Shown here piece by piece: positions 34,934 to 44,353 of a stretch of DNA of 64,000 nt. The notes beneath the pieces are model-generated. The model made no database searches and was not told the origin of the DNA. It saw only the letters and a program-made list of their open reading frames with translations. Source of the stretch: Flavobacterium urumqiense (GTDB lineage: Bacteria; Bacteroidota; Bacteroidia; Flavobacteriales; Flavobacteriaceae); the NCBI RefSeq assembly GCF_900108015.1, contig NZ_FNVP01000011.1, positions 37,078 through 101,077 on the forward strand, read 5' to 3'. The position numbers and the translations under genes were made by a program. The stretch's first letter is position 1, and the number at the start of each line of letters is the position of its first letter.

Positions 34934-36280
34934 TTACTCCTCTTCTTTCTTGATAACTTTTCTAGCCACTTCAATTTTAAACTTCTTGCCTTTCATTTTT
35001 TCATCTTTAATGGCATTAAGTAAATCTTTCACTTTATTAAATTTCACGGCAGCAAAAGAGATAAAATCTTTCACTTCAATCAAACCTAAATCGCCTTTTT
35101 CCAGTTTTCCTTTTTGGGAAAAGAAACCTACAATATCAATTTTATTTAGTTTATTTTTCTTTCCGCCACTGATGTAAATCGTTTGAAATTCAGGTGGTTT
35201 TGGCAACGAAGTAGAATTTTCAACTTTCAAAGCTTCCATACCATAATCAATATAATCCATCTTTTTCTCGCTTTCGTGAGCAATGATGTAAGCGGTTCCA
35301 GAAGCCAGCATACGTGCCGTTCGACCGTTCCTATGCGTGAATTCGTCTTCTTTGGATGGCAAATGATAATGAATAACATGATTCATTTCAGGGATATCAA
35401 GTCCTCGAGCAGCCAAATCTGTTGTAATTAAATAACTCACACTGCCGTTACGAAATTGGATTAGCGCCCGCTCTCTTTCGTCCTGATCCATTCCGCCATG
35501 ATAATACGTAGAATAAATTCCTTTTTGGTTTAACGTATCACTGATGCGTTCTGCAGCGTCACGGTGATTGCAAAAAATAATAGCTGATTGCGATTTCAGG
35601 GAACAAATCAAATTGAACAAACTTCCTATTTTGTCTTTTTCTTTCGAAACCACCATTTTCACGGAAAGATTTGTTTCTTCTACGTTTTCTGGAATAAAAT
35701 CTAAAATTGTTGGATTTACGACTCTGGTATATCTTGGAATTTCAATATCTGAAGTTGCTGAAACCAAAACACGTTTGTTCAATTTCGTTAATTTCCCAAT
35801 AATAAAGGACATTTGCTCATGGAAACCCAATTGCAATGATTTATCAAATTCATCCAGAATCAACGTTTGAATTTTATCGGTACGGAAAGTTCCTCTGTCA
35901 ATATGATCGGCAATTCTTCCTGGTGTTCCTATTAAAACAGCAGGCGGATTGCTTAAATTCTTTATTTCAGTATCAATGGAATGTCCGCCATAGCAAACAT
36001 TTACTTTATAATCAGTTCCCATTTTTTTCCAAACTTGTTCAATCTGCAACCCCAATTCACGTGATGGAACCAAAATCAAACATTGAACCGATTGAAATTC
36101 AGGCTGTAACATTTCTAAAATAGGCAATAAAAAAGCTAGGGTTTTACCGGAACCTGTTGGCGAAAGCAATAAAACATTATTATCATTCAAGATAGCGTCT
36201 TGGGCTAATTCCTGCATTTCATTCAGGCTTTCGATGCCTAAATTCAAAAGTATATTGTTGGAATGGTGTCTCTTATTCAT
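34934..36280 (-). CDS. DbpA-like DEAD-box RNA helicase
   Basis: A DEAD-box helicase of 448 residues from the ATG at 36280 (MNKRHHSNN); an earlier in-frame ATG at 36331 is near the M14 promoter and less likely. The core has ALNEMQELAQDAIL (Q motif region), SPTGSGKTLAFLLP (Walker A), LILDEFDKSLQLGF (the DEAD box reads DEFD here), SATSDIEIP and HRNGRTARM. The C-terminal 70 residues (about 375-448) match the DbpA RNA-binding domain, which targets 23S rRNA hairpin 92, so a role in large-subunit assembly is likely. Confidence 0.88.
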   Translation of the reverse strand: MNKRHHSNNILLNLGIESLNEMQELAQDAILNDNNVLLLSPTGSGKTLAFLLPILEMLQPEFQSVQCLILVPSRELGLQIEQVWKKMGTDYKVNVCYGGHSIDTEIKNLSNPPAVLIGTPGRIADHIDRGTFRTDKIQTLILDEFDKSLQLGFHEQMSFIIGKLTKLNKRVLVSATSDIEIPRYTRVVNPTILDFIPENVEETNLSVKMVVSKEKDKIGSLFNLICSLKSQSAIIFCNHRDAAERISDTLNQKGIYSTYYHGGMDQDERERALIQFRNGSVSYLITTDLAARGLDIPEMNHVIHYHLPSKEDEFTHRNGRTARMLASGTAYIIAHESEKKMDYIDYGMEALKVENSTSLPKPPEFQTIYISGGKKNKLNKIDIVGFFSQKGKLEKGDLGLIEVKDFISFAAVKFNKVKDLLNAIKDEKMKGKKFKIEVARKVIKKEEE

Positions 36281-36366
36281 TTTTTCAATTTGGGCAAAGG
36301 TAATTTTTAATTTTGAGTTATGAATTTTCATTTTTATTATTATTTACATAGAAATTGTCATTTACA

Positions 36367-36393
36367 TTGACCTTGAAAAAAATAGTATATTTG
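36367..36393 (+). promoter_or_regulatory. promoter of the M14 peptidase gene
   Basis: TTG (36367-36369), a 16-base spacer, then TATATTTG (36386-36393), an exact -7 consensus. Transcription would start near 36400, inside the 63 bases of open frame upstream of the chosen ATG, supporting the start at 36418. Confidence 0.6.
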
Positions 36394-36417
36394 GATTCTG
36401 CTTTTAAAAACTTAAAT

Positions 36418-38148
36418 ATGAGATTTTTTACTATTCCACTAGTACTACTTACAGTTTCGCTATTCGCACAAAACACGAACAAATACGAAACTTTTTTCGA
36501 AAAAGGAAACGGAAATCAATCCGCTACCTATCAAGAAACAATAGCGTATTACAAACTTTTAGCAAATGATTTTCCTACAATAAAAATGCAGGAAATGGGC
36601 TTGACAGATAGCGGAGAACCTTTGCATATTGTGACTTTCAACCCTGAAAAACAATTTGATTTTGAAGAAATTAAAAAAAACAAAGTAGTGCTTCTCATTA
36701 ATAACGGTATTCATGCCGGCGAACCGGACGGAATTGATGCAAGCATGCAGTTGTTTCGGGATTTGGCTTTAGGAAAGATAAAAGCGCCAAAAAATACCGT
36801 AATCGTCTGTATTCCGGTATATAACATTGGTGGTGCTTTAAATAGAAATTCCACTTCAAGAGCCAATCAGGACGGTCCTGAAGAATATGGCTTTCGTGGC
36901 AATGCAAGAAATTTCGATTTGAATCGTGATTTTATCAAATCAGATACAAGAAATACGAAAAGTTTTGTCGAAATTTTTCATAAAATTAATGCAGCTGTTT
37001 TTATTGATAATCATGTCAGCAATGGCTCCGATTACCAGTACAAACTAACGTATATCATGACACAACACAACAAACTAGGTACTGTTTTGGGTAATTTTTT
37101 AAATACCGAAATGATGCCCGCTATAGTCAAAGATTTACAAAAAAAGAAAATAGAAATGACACCTTATGTCAATTCGTTTGCAGATACACCAGATAAAGGT
37201 TTTGGTCAGTTTTTTGAAAGTCCAAGATTTGCAACCGGTTACACTTCTCTATTCAATACCATTGGATTTGTTGTAGAAACACACATGCTCAAAAAATATG
37301 CGGATCGCGTGAAAGTAACTTACGAATATATGAGATCGGCTATTGATTATACCGATGCTAATTTTCAAAAAATCAAAGACTTGCGTTTGAAAAATGAAGA
37401 GCAGTACCAACCAAAAAAATCATATACGATAAAATGGGAAATTGATAGCACAAAAAAGACAACTTTTCTGTTTTTAGGTTACGAAGCAATTTATAAAAAA
37501 AGTGATGTTACCTCAGGAAACCGTTTGTTTTATGACCGAAAAAAACCATACAAAAAAGACATTTCTTACATCAAAGAATTTAAATCTGTAAAAGAGATAA
37601 TTATTCCAACTGCGTATATTATTCCAAAAGGATTTTGGCCTGTAATCGATTTGCTAAAGAACAATACAATTATCTGCAGCCAACTTAAAAATGATACCGT
37701 AATAGAAGTCGAAAGTTATAAAATTTCAGATTTTAAAACGACAACATCAGCGTACGAAGGTCATTATTTACATCGAAATACAAAAACAAATTCTAAAATA
37801 GAAAAGGTGGCTTTCGCCAAAGGGGATTATATTATTTCAACACAGCAAAAGGGAATCAAATACTTATTAGAAACTTTAGAGCCTGAAGCAATTGATTCAT
37901 TTTTCAATTGGAATTTTTTCGATACCATGCTACAGCAAAAAGAAGGATATTCTGATTATGTTTTTGAAGATACGGCAACCCAAATTCTAAAAGAAAATCC
38001 AAAACTAAAAGCAGAATTTGAACAACAAAAGCGTACAGACAACGCCCTTATTAATAAACCTGAAGCACAATTAGATTGGATTTACAAGCATTCCGTCTAT
38101 TATGAAAGCGCCCATTTGCAATATCCCGTTTATCGTGTTTTGCAATAA
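36418..38148 (+). CDS. exported M14 family metallopeptidase
   Basis: From the ATG at 36418 it has 576 residues and a signal peptide (MRFFTIPLVLLTVSLFAQNT). Zinc ligands are visible: INNGIHAGEPDGIDAS (HxxE) and DNHVSNGSDY (His). The catalytic Glu lies in FVVETHML. M14 enzymes are carboxypeptidase-like and cut C-terminal residues of peptides. An alternative upstream start is excluded by the promoter location. The protein is longer than a bare M14 domain, with an extra C-terminal region (about 340-576) of unknown fold. Confidence 0.85.
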   Translation: MRFFTIPLVLLTVSLFAQNTNKYETFFEKGNGNQSATYQETIAYYKLLANDFPTIKMQEMGLTDSGEPLHIVTFNPEKQFDFEEIKKNKVVLLINNGIHAGEPDGIDASMQLFRDLALGKIKAPKNTVIVCIPVYNIGGALNRNSTSRANQDGPEEYGFRGNARNFDLNRDFIKSDTRNTKSFVEIFHKINAAVFIDNHVSNGSDYQYKLTYIMTQHNKLGTVLGNFLNTEMMPAIVKDLQKKKIEMTPYVNSFADTPDKGFGQFFESPRFATGYTSLFNTIGFVVETHMLKKYADRVKVTYEYMRSAIDYTDANFQKIKDLRLKNEEQYQPKKSYTIKWEIDSTKKTTFLFLGYEAIYKKSDVTSGNRLFYDRKKPYKKDISYIKEFKSVKEIIIPTAYIIPKGFWPVIDLLKNNTIICSQLKNDTVIEVESYKISDFKTTTSAYEGHYLHRNTKTNSKIEKVAFAKGDYIISTQQKGIKYLLETLEPEAIDSFFNWNFFDTMLQQKEGYSDYVFEDTATQILKENPKLKAEFEQQKRTDNALINKPEAQLDWIYKHSVYYESAHLQYPVYRVLQ

Positions 38149-38236
38149 AAAAAAGTTAGTATCATGCTACCCTCTGGACACATTTTTTTTCTTACATAAG
38201 AAAAATACAAAACAGATACTTTCTTGAGATAAATGA

Positions 38237-38282
38237 GAAACGATTAATAAATAAAAGCACTTTTATTCATTAATCGTTTGTT
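38237..38282 (+). terminator. long hairpin terminator after the M14 gene
   Basis: A nearly continuous stem: AAACGATTAAT with ATTAATCGTTT, and ATAAAAG with CTTTTAT inside it (about 38238-38279), then a T-rich tail. It lies about 90 bases after the stop. Confidence 0.8.
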
Positions 38283-38396
38283 TTCTTATATCATTATTTA
38301 AAATATCAGTTAGCCCGTAGCGATTCTTAAGCAAAAAGTATTTGCCATTTATTGCAAAATGACAGTATTATCCTAAAAAATGAAAAACCTACATAA

Positions 38397-38561
38397 ATGA
38401 CTGATTTAAAACAATATATAGGGATTAACGCTAAATTAATTAAATATAAAGACCATCATATTGAAAGGAAACCAGGAATAACAACTTTTGGGATTGGTAT
38501 TCAAAAATTTTCCTCAATTATGCAGAACTGCAAACTCTTTAAAGATATGTACAGACGGTAG
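38397..38561 (+). CDS. short open frame, doubtful
   Basis: A 54-codon frame opening ATG at 38397 (MTDLKQYIGINAKLIKYKDH) and closing TAG at 38561. It is the only thing of note in the 370 bases between the M14 terminator and rho. There is a run of basic and aromatic residues, but no signal peptide and no recognised family, and a promoter was not found. It may be a fragment or chance; the confidence reflects that. Confidence 0.2.
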   Translation: MTDLKQYIGINAKLIKYKDHHIERKPGITTFGIGIQKFSSIMQNCKLFKDMYRR

Positions 38562-38647
38562 TCTTTTATGGGCTTTTTTTGTCGCTATTTTTCAGCTTTA
38601 TCCTTTTCTAACTTTATACCTTAAACTAAAAAACCTTAAATATTTTC

Positions 38648-40459
38648 TTAATCATTCATTGATATTAAAAACTCTTCATTATTTTTTGTTTTCTTAAAAC
38701 GGTCATTAATGAAATCCATAGCTTCTACCGGATTCATATCAGAAAGGTATTTTCGCATAATCCACATGCGTTGCAATGTTTTTTGATCCAATAATAAATC
38801 ATCTCGCCTAGTACTCGAAGACGTTAGATCAATAGCAGGGAAAATACGTTTGTTTGCAATTTTTCTATCCAATTGCAATTCCATATTTCCTGTACCTTTA
38901 AATTCTTCAAAAATAACTTCATCCATTTTAGATCCTGTTTCCGTCAATGCTGTTGCAATAATACTCAACGAACCTCCATTTTCAACGTTACGTGCAGCAC
39001 CAAAGAAACGTTTTGGCTTTTGCAATGCATTAGCATCTACACCTCCACTTAATACTTTTCCAGACGCCGGCTGTACGGTATTATAAGCTCTTGCTAAACG
39101 AGTAATAGAATCCAATAGAATCACGACATCGTGACCGCATTCAACCAAACGTTTCGCCTTTTCGAGAACGATATTCGCAATTTTCACATGTTCTTGCGGT
39201 TCTCTGTCAAAAGTAGAAGCAATTACTTCCCCACGCACACTGCGTTGCATGTCCGTTACCTCTTCTGGACGTTCATCTATCAATAAAACTATTAAATAAA
39301 CTTCGGGATGATTCGCTGCAATTGCATTTGCAATATCTTTCAGCAACATCGTTTTACCGGTTTTAGGTTGTGCCACAATCATACCACGTTGGCCTTTCCC
39401 AATTGGTGAAAACAAATCGATAATTCGGGTTGAAATAGTACTTTGCTTTTCAGCCAATTTGAATTTTTCAGAAGGAAAAACGGGAGTCAAGTGTTCAAAT
39501 GAAACTCTGTCACGAACCACTTGAGGGTCGTGTCCGTTTATTTTTAACACTCTTACAAGTGGAAAAAATTTCTCTCCTTCTTTTGGTGGCCGAACCACAC
39601 CTTTTACAGTATCTCCAGTTTTAAGTCCAAATAATCTAATTTGTGATGTCGATAAATAAATATCATCTGGTGAAGCTAAATAATTATAATCCGAAGAACG
39701 TAAAAAACCATAACCATCAGGCATCATTTCTAGTACACCTTCACTTTCTATAATCCCGTCAAATTCAAAATCAGAATCTTTAAAATTACTTTTCTTGTTT
39801 TTAAAGTTTGGATTTTGATTCCCATTCCCATTCCCATTTAGATTTTGATTAGGGTTTGGATTTTGCTTGTGCAATTGATTTGGATTAATCTTCTTTACTG
39901 GTGCAACTGGAACTTCACTAATTTCCTCATTTACTGAATCGGTAATTTCCTCGCTTTCTTTAGGAGTTTCCTTAACTTCTTCTTTATCCTTTTTTAAGGC
40001 AATTTTCTTCTCGTAAGCTGATTTACTAAATTTTACAATTTTGCCTACTTTATTTTCAGTTTCAATCGGTTCTTTAGATTCAGGACTATCCACTGGAGTA
40101 TTACCTGCTTCTGGAATAATTAGTTCGGCTGGAGAACTCTCTTCGGCAGGAGTTTCTTCCATTTGTTTAACAGAACTTGTCGGAGTTTTTTGAATTGCTA
40201 CTTTTTTTACTGGCATGATTCGCACTCTTTTAGGCTTATCATCCTCCACTATTTCTTTTTCTTTTTTATCAACAATTGAAACAACTTTGCTTTCCTTATT
40301 TTCATCTAATGTCGAATCAACGCTAGCAGTTTGATGTTCTAAAATTTGACTAATTAAGGTCTCCTTTTTTACACCGTTAAACTTTATGGTTTTAGCTGAT
40401 TTAGCTATTTCTTGAAGCTCAGATAGCTTCATTTCTTTTAATGCAGAAATATCAAACAT
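38648..40459 (-). CDS. rho: transcription termination factor Rho
   Basis: Rho helicase of 603 residues, longer than the E. coli 419 because of a large N-terminal insertion. Order: Rho N-terminal domain (about 1-45), a charged linker (about 60-190), a patch rich in Asn and Gln (about 200-220, [19 protein letters not shown]), a cold-shock-like RNA-binding domain (about 225-310; [20 protein letters not shown]), then the ATPase with [20 protein letters not shown] (Walker A), [15 protein letters not shown] (Walker B) and [20 protein letters not shown]. Low-complexity insertions are known in Bacteroidota Rho. Confidence 0.95.
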   Translation of the reverse strand: MFDISALKEMKLSELQEIAKSAKTIKFNGVKKETLISQILEHQTASVDSTLDENKESKVVSIVDKKEKEIVEDDKPKRVRIMPVKKVAIQKTPTSSVKQMEETPAEESSPAELIIPEAGNTPVDSPESKEPIETENKVGKIVKFSKSAYEKKIALKKDKEEVKETPKESEEITDSVNEEISEVPVAPVKKINPNQLHKQNPNPNQNLNGNGNGNQNPNFKNKKSNFKDSDFEFDGIIESEGVLEMMPDGYGFLRSSDYNYLASPDDIYLSTSQIRLFGLKTGDTVKGVVRPPKEGEKFFPLVRVLKINGHDPQVVRDRVSFEHLTPVFPSEKFKLAEKQSTISTRIIDLFSPIGKGQRGMIVAQPKTGKTMLLKDIANAIAANHPEVYLIVLLIDERPEEVTDMQRSVRGEVIASTFDREPQEHVKIANIVLEKAKRLVECGHDVVILLDSITRLARAYNTVQPASGKVLSGGVDANALQKPKRFFGAARNVENGGSLSIIATALTETGSKMDEVIFEEFKGTGNMELQLDRKIANKRIFPAIDLTSSSTRRDDLLLDQKTLQRMWIMRKYLSDMNPVEAMDFINDRFKKTKNNEEFLISMND

Positions 40460-40616
40460 GAATGTTCTATGAGTTTAATTAATTTGGAAAATCTTAAAGA
40501 TAGGTAGTAAACTATTTTTTTTTGAATCAACCGCAGTATGAAGTGCTTACGGTATTGTCATGCAATAATACGAATAAAATTTAATCATACAATAGTATTT
40601 ATTAAAAAGAAAAATA

Positions 40617-40624
40617 TATTTTTG
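40617..40624 (+). promoter_or_regulatory. -7 promoter element of the DUF4293 gene
   Basis: TATTTTTG fits the Bacteroidota -7 consensus and lies 17 bases before the ATG at 40642. Confidence 0.45.
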
Positions 40625-40641
40625 TAAAACAAATTCAAATC

Positions 40642-41055
40642 ATGATACAGAGAATTCAGACCATATATTTATTTCTTGCTTTTGTAGTCACAGGAATCCT
40701 TCCCTTCTTTATTCCTTTATGGACAATGAATGATGGCAGTGATTACTATTTTATGCAAAACCAATTTTATGTTATTATATTGGGCCTAAGTACTACGCTT
40801 TCTGTATTGAGTATTGTTTCCTATAAAAAAAGACAAAATCAATTTGTTATTGGCAGATTGAACATCATATTAAATTTGATTTTATTAGGATTGTTTGTAT
40901 ATCGTTCACTAAATCTATCTGGAGAGACTCATGTGGTTTCGGAGAAAGGTATTGGGATGTTTCTACCTATCTTGGCTATCGTATTATTAGTTTTGGCTAA
41001 TAAAGCCATCAAGAAGGATGAAGATCTTGTAAAATCTGTGGATAGATTGAGGTAA
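40642..41055 (+). CDS. DUF4293 membrane protein
   Basis: A 137-residue protein with four hydrophobic segments (about 7-27, 45-61, 72-92, 102-120), the usual DUF4293 topology. It starts MIQRIQTIYLFLAFVVTGIL, which is characteristic of the family in Bacteroidota. No function is known. It is divergent from rho with 182 bases between. Confidence 0.8.
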   Translation: MIQRIQTIYLFLAFVVTGILPFFIPLWTMNDGSDYYFMQNQFYVIILGLSTTLSVLSIVSYKKRQNQFVIGRLNIILNLILLGLFVYRSLNLSGETHVVSEKGIGMFLPILAIVLLVLANKAIKKDEDLVKSVDRLR

Positions 41056-41085
41056 ACCTATAAACTTAGTTTATTAGTGCGAAGG

Positions 41086-41117
41086 AAACCCGAATGTAAT
41101 AGTTCGGGTTTTTTTGT
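41086..41117 (+). terminator. terminator after the DUF4293 gene
   Basis: AAACCCGAA (41086-41094) / TTCGGGTTT (41103-41111) then a T run. Confidence 0.85.
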
Positions 41118-41181
41118 GCCTAAAATTTTTATATTTAAAATAATAAAAATCTTATTAAATGATATGTTCATCATTTTTTTA

Positions 41182-41189
41182 TAAATTTG
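41182..41189 (+). promoter_or_regulatory. response regulator -7 promoter element
   Basis: TAAATTTG, an exact -7 consensus, 17 bases before the ATG at 41207. It supports that start over an earlier in-frame ATG at 41159. Confidence 0.5.
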
Positions 41190-41206
41190 ATTTAAGCAAA
41201 AAAAAT

Positions 41207-41869
41207 ATGACGCCAAAAATTAGAATTTATTTAGCCGATGATCATCAAATACTTATTGACGGTATCAGTTCACTGTTACAAACCATCCCAGATTTTGAAG
41301 TGGTTGGATTCTCATTAAATGGCAATAATCTCTTTGACGAGGTCATTCAAAACAAAACCGATATCCTTATTTTGGATATAAATATGCCCCAGAAAGACGG
41401 TATAGCAGTCATTAAAGAATTTGCAGACAAAGGGTTTCCATGTAAAGTTATAATTCTCTCCAGTTACGATGATTTAAAGTTGATAAAAGAAATCATGAAA
41501 TTAGGTGCCAATGCTTATTTGACTAAACAATGTGCCGGAGAAAATATTGTTGAAGGAGTTCAGGCTGTTTATCGAGGTGAAGAATATTTTTGCAAAACCG
41601 TAAGAGAAAAAATATTTTATAATGTCACAAAAGACAATCCAAAATTAAATAGGATAAACTCAAATATAAATTCGCTGCTGACAGGACGAGAATTAGAAAT
41701 CGTTACTTTAATTTCATTGGAATATAGCGGCAAAGAAATAAGCGAACAATTATTCATCAGCACTAATACCGTAGAAACCCACCGAAAAAATATTATGAAA
41801 AAACTAAAATTAAAAAATATAATCGGTTTGGTTAAGTACGCTCTTAAAAATAATTTGATCACGTCTTAG
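41207..41869 (+). CDS. NarL/LuxR-type response regulator
   Basis: Two-component response regulator of 220 residues. The receiver domain has IYLADDHQILIDGI (acidic pocket), LILDINMPQKDG (phospho-Asp about residue 57) and a Lys in YLTKQCAGENI. The C-terminal LuxR helix-turn-helix is LTGRELEIVTLISLEYSGKE with FISTNTVETHRKNIMKKL. It binds DNA on phosphorylation. The histidine kinase gene starts 66 bases after it and is the probable partner. Confidence 0.9.
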   Translation: MTPKIRIYLADDHQILIDGISSLLQTIPDFEVVGFSLNGNNLFDEVIQNKTDILILDINMPQKDGIAVIKEFADKGFPCKVIILSSYDDLKLIKEIMKLGANAYLTKQCAGENIVEGVQAVYRGEEYFCKTVREKIFYNVTKDNPKLNRINSNINSLLTGRELEIVTLISLEYSGKEISEQLFISTNTVETHRKNIMKKLKLKNIIGLVKYALKNNLITS

Positions 41870-41935
41870 GTTTTTATTTTAATTCTATTTTCACATCCAT
41901 AACCTATTCTTTTTTTAATAGCTACTACCTTTTTT

Positions 41936-43630
41936 ATGCCACAACAAGCGCGAATCATTTTATTGTTTTTGTTACTACTAAATATTTCCGGTTTGGGTGT
42001 TCTTGCTAAAGAAAAAATGCCTTCTAAAAAAGAAATTACAGTTTTAACAAAAGAGGCATGTCAAGACATGAAAGAGGGTAAATTTGAAAAATCCTTAATT
42101 AAGTCCAGAATTGCTTTACGGTTTGCCATTGCTATTAAAGATGACAATCTAATTGCCACTATTTACAATACTATCGGGGCAAATTTTGATGAAATGTCAG
42201 AATTTGACAAAGCCTTTTTTTACTATAACAAAGGTTTAGTGTATGCGAAAAAAACCGATAATTATCAATTAAAAAATTGGCTATACAATAATTTAGGAAA
42301 CATCTATTGCTTTGATAAAAAACAGTACGAAAAAGGAATCTTCTATTATAAAAAATCGCTTGAATACAGCAAAAAAATAAACGATATCAGTCAAATAGTT
42401 TTTACAAAACTAAATATAACGTGGGCCTATTTTGACATTGGAAGTTTTGACGAAGGATACAACTATTTACAATTTATTAATAAACATCATGAAAAATATG
42501 GCGACGAAAGCACTATCGTTGCCTTAAACATGCTCAATGGAATGTATTACGGGCATAAAATGGATATTAAAAAAGCAAATCGTTTTTTTGAGAATGCCAT
42601 TAAATTAGGAAATAAGGGTAAGGAGAAATCAGATTTATCTTTTTCGCATATGGAATATTCTAAATTTTTATTAAAAAATCGTCAGTATCAAAAAGCGTAT
42701 GAAAACCTTGATAATTACAATACCATTTCTGCTGCACTTAATAATGAGGAAAAGCTCAAAAAAGCGAATGTGGCCGGTATAAATCTCGAATTAGATCAAT
42801 ATAAAAGAGAGATTGACATTATCGAAACTAAATACCAGACAAAACAACAAATATTGATAGAAAGACAATATAAAAACAAACAAATAAGTGTTATTATAAT
42901 AGCGTCTTTACTATTGATAATCATACTTTTTTACTTTTTCTTTCAAAATACAAGACTAAAACAAAACAGCAAACTAAAGGATATTCAAAGTAAAATTCAA
43001 GAAAATATCATCAATGCCTCCATCAACGCCCAAGAAACAGAGCGAAAAAAAATCGCCTCTTTTTTACATGATAACATTAGCGCCATACTTTCTTCAGCGG
43101 GATTACATCTAACTGTTTTTACTTCACAAAACCAATCACCACCTGAAGAAATAATAAAAACTAAGTCCTTATTAAAAGAAGCACACGATAAAGTACGTGA
43201 TTTGTCCCATGAACTTATGCCCACACTTTTAGCACGATTTGGTTTATTTTATGCAGTGGAAGATTTATGTGAAAAAAATTCAAATTCTGCTATTGATTTT
43301 AAATACTCAAGTGTAATACCTGCAAAAATACGTTACAATGAAGATTTCGAAATGAAAATTTATTTCATCATTACAGAACTCCTGAACAATATAACAAAAC
43401 ATAGTCAAGCCAGTAAAGGAACTGTTACTATTCAAGAAAATAATCAATCACTGTTCATTGATATCAATGATAATGGAAAAGGTATTGACACTGAAAAGTT
43501 TGAATTCATTGAGGGTTTTGGTCTAAACCAAATTCAAGCCAGGATAAACAATTTAAACGGCATTTTTTCCATTAGTTCAAAACTATATAACGGCACAGTA
43601 GTTTCTATCGTCGTTCCCGTCGTCCACTAA
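41936..43630 (+). CDS. TPR-containing sensor histidine kinase (HisKA_3 type)
   Basis: A 564-residue kinase. A signal or first membrane segment (about 7-24) precedes periplasmic tetratricopeptide repeats (about 40-275; e.g. IYNTIGANFDEMSEFDKAFF). A membrane segment follows (about 317-337, ISVIIIASLLLIIILFYFFF), then a HisKA_3 dimerisation domain with ERKKIASFLHDNISAILSSA (His378 as phospho-acceptor) and an HATPase_c domain (about 455-564, with NDNGKGID). It pairs with the NarL-type regulator immediately upstream. TPR kinases of this type are common in Bacteroidota; the signal is not known. Confidence 0.92.
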   Translation: MPQQARIILLFLLLLNISGLGVLAKEKMPSKKEITVLTKEACQDMKEGKFEKSLIKSRIALRFAIAIKDDNLIATIYNTIGANFDEMSEFDKAFFYYNKGLVYAKKTDNYQLKNWLYNNLGNIYCFDKKQYEKGIFYYKKSLEYSKKINDISQIVFTKLNITWAYFDIGSFDEGYNYLQFINKHHEKYGDESTIVALNMLNGMYYGHKMDIKKANRFFENAIKLGNKGKEKSDLSFSHMEYSKFLLKNRQYQKAYENLDNYNTISAALNNEEKLKKANVAGINLELDQYKREIDIIETKYQTKQQILIERQYKNKQISVIIIASLLLIIILFYFFFQNTRLKQNSKLKDIQSKIQENIINASINAQETERKKIASFLHDNISAILSSAGLHLTVFTSQNQSPPEEIIKTKSLLKEAHDKVRDLSHELMPTLLARFGLFYAVEDLCEKNSNSAIDFKYSSVIPAKIRYNEDFEMKIYFIITELLNNITKHSQASKGTVTIQENNQSLFIDINDNGKGIDTEKFEFIEGFGLNQIQARINNLNGIFSISSKLYNGTVVSIVVPVVH

Positions 43631-43634
43631 AAAA

Positions 43635-44132
43635 TTATGCTTTTTTTTCGATTTCAATAATCTCGAGGTCTTTTATTTTATCCCCATCAATTACAAAACG
43701 TAACATGGTACGCACTTGGTGAAAACCGCTTTTTCCAGCAGCTCCGGGGTTCATGTGTAAAAGATTGTGTTTTTTATCGAAGATTACTTTAAGAATATGT
43801 GAATGTCCGCAAATAAATAACTTTGGGGGATCCGAAGCCATCTCTACTTTAATATTCGGATTATATTTCCCCGGATATCCGCCAATATGCGTAATCCACA
43901 CATTCACTCCTTCGCACATAAAACGATTATGCAATGGAAATTCTAACCGCGCTTTGGCATCATCAATGTTGCCATAAACACATCGCAACGGTTTTAGTTT
44001 TTTTATCGCATCAGTCACCGCCAAATCGCCAATATCTCCCGCATGCCAAATTTCGTCAGCCAGAGCCACATATTTTAAAATCGTATCGTCAATATGACTG
44101 TGCGTATCGGAAAGCAAGAGGATTTTTTTCAA
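43635..44132 (-). CDS. YfcE/MJ0936-type metallophosphoesterase
   Basis: Calcineurin-like phosphoesterase of 165 residues with all core motifs: LLSDTHSHIDD (D.H), WHAGDIGDL (GD), VYGNIDD (GN.D), and FICGHSHILKV plus LLHMNPGA (GH.H). It uses two metals to cut phosphodiesters; substrate not known. It is convergent with the histidine kinase gene and separated from truA by repeat copy 2. Confidence 0.88.
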   Translation of the reverse strand: MKKILLLSDTHSHIDDTILKYVALADEIWHAGDIGDLAVTDAIKKLKPLRCVYGNIDDAKARLEFPLHNRFMCEGVNVWITHIGGYPGKYNPNIKVEMASDPPKLFICGHSHILKVIFDKKHNLLHMNPGAAGKSGFHQVRTMLRFVIDGDKIKDLEIIEIEKKA

Positions 44133-44145
44133 ACTAGTTTTATTT

Positions 44146-44227
44146 GGAGCTATTTCCCGCTTTTCTCTTCAATCTTTTTATTCGCCGAAAAAGCGTATAA
44201 AAAGGATTTCCGTTGCAATCAGGGCTA
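44146..44227 (+). repeat. dispersed intergenic repeat, copy 2
   Basis: Same 82-base length and order as copy 1: GGAGCTATTTCCCGCTTTT, CAATCTTTTTATTCGCCG, CGTATAAAAAGGATTTCC and AGGGCTA. The central hairpin is CGCC..GAAA..GCG. It lies between the phosphoesterase gene (minus) and truA (plus), in the same divergent position as copy 1. Confidence 0.75.
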
Positions 44228-44326
44228 GGATTTTGTTGCAAAATTAAACATTCCGATCCCAAATAAAAAATAAGTTTCAGACCAAAAACATTACTCCTTT
44301 GCCTGTTCGAGAAAAAAATTTATAAG

Positions 44327-44334
44327 TATCTTTG
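44327..44334 (+). promoter_or_regulatory. truA -7 promoter element
   Basis: TATCTTTG fits TAnnTTTG and lies 19 bases before the TTG start of truA. Confidence 0.5.
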
Positions 44335-44353
44335 TATCTTCAAAAAAATTGAC

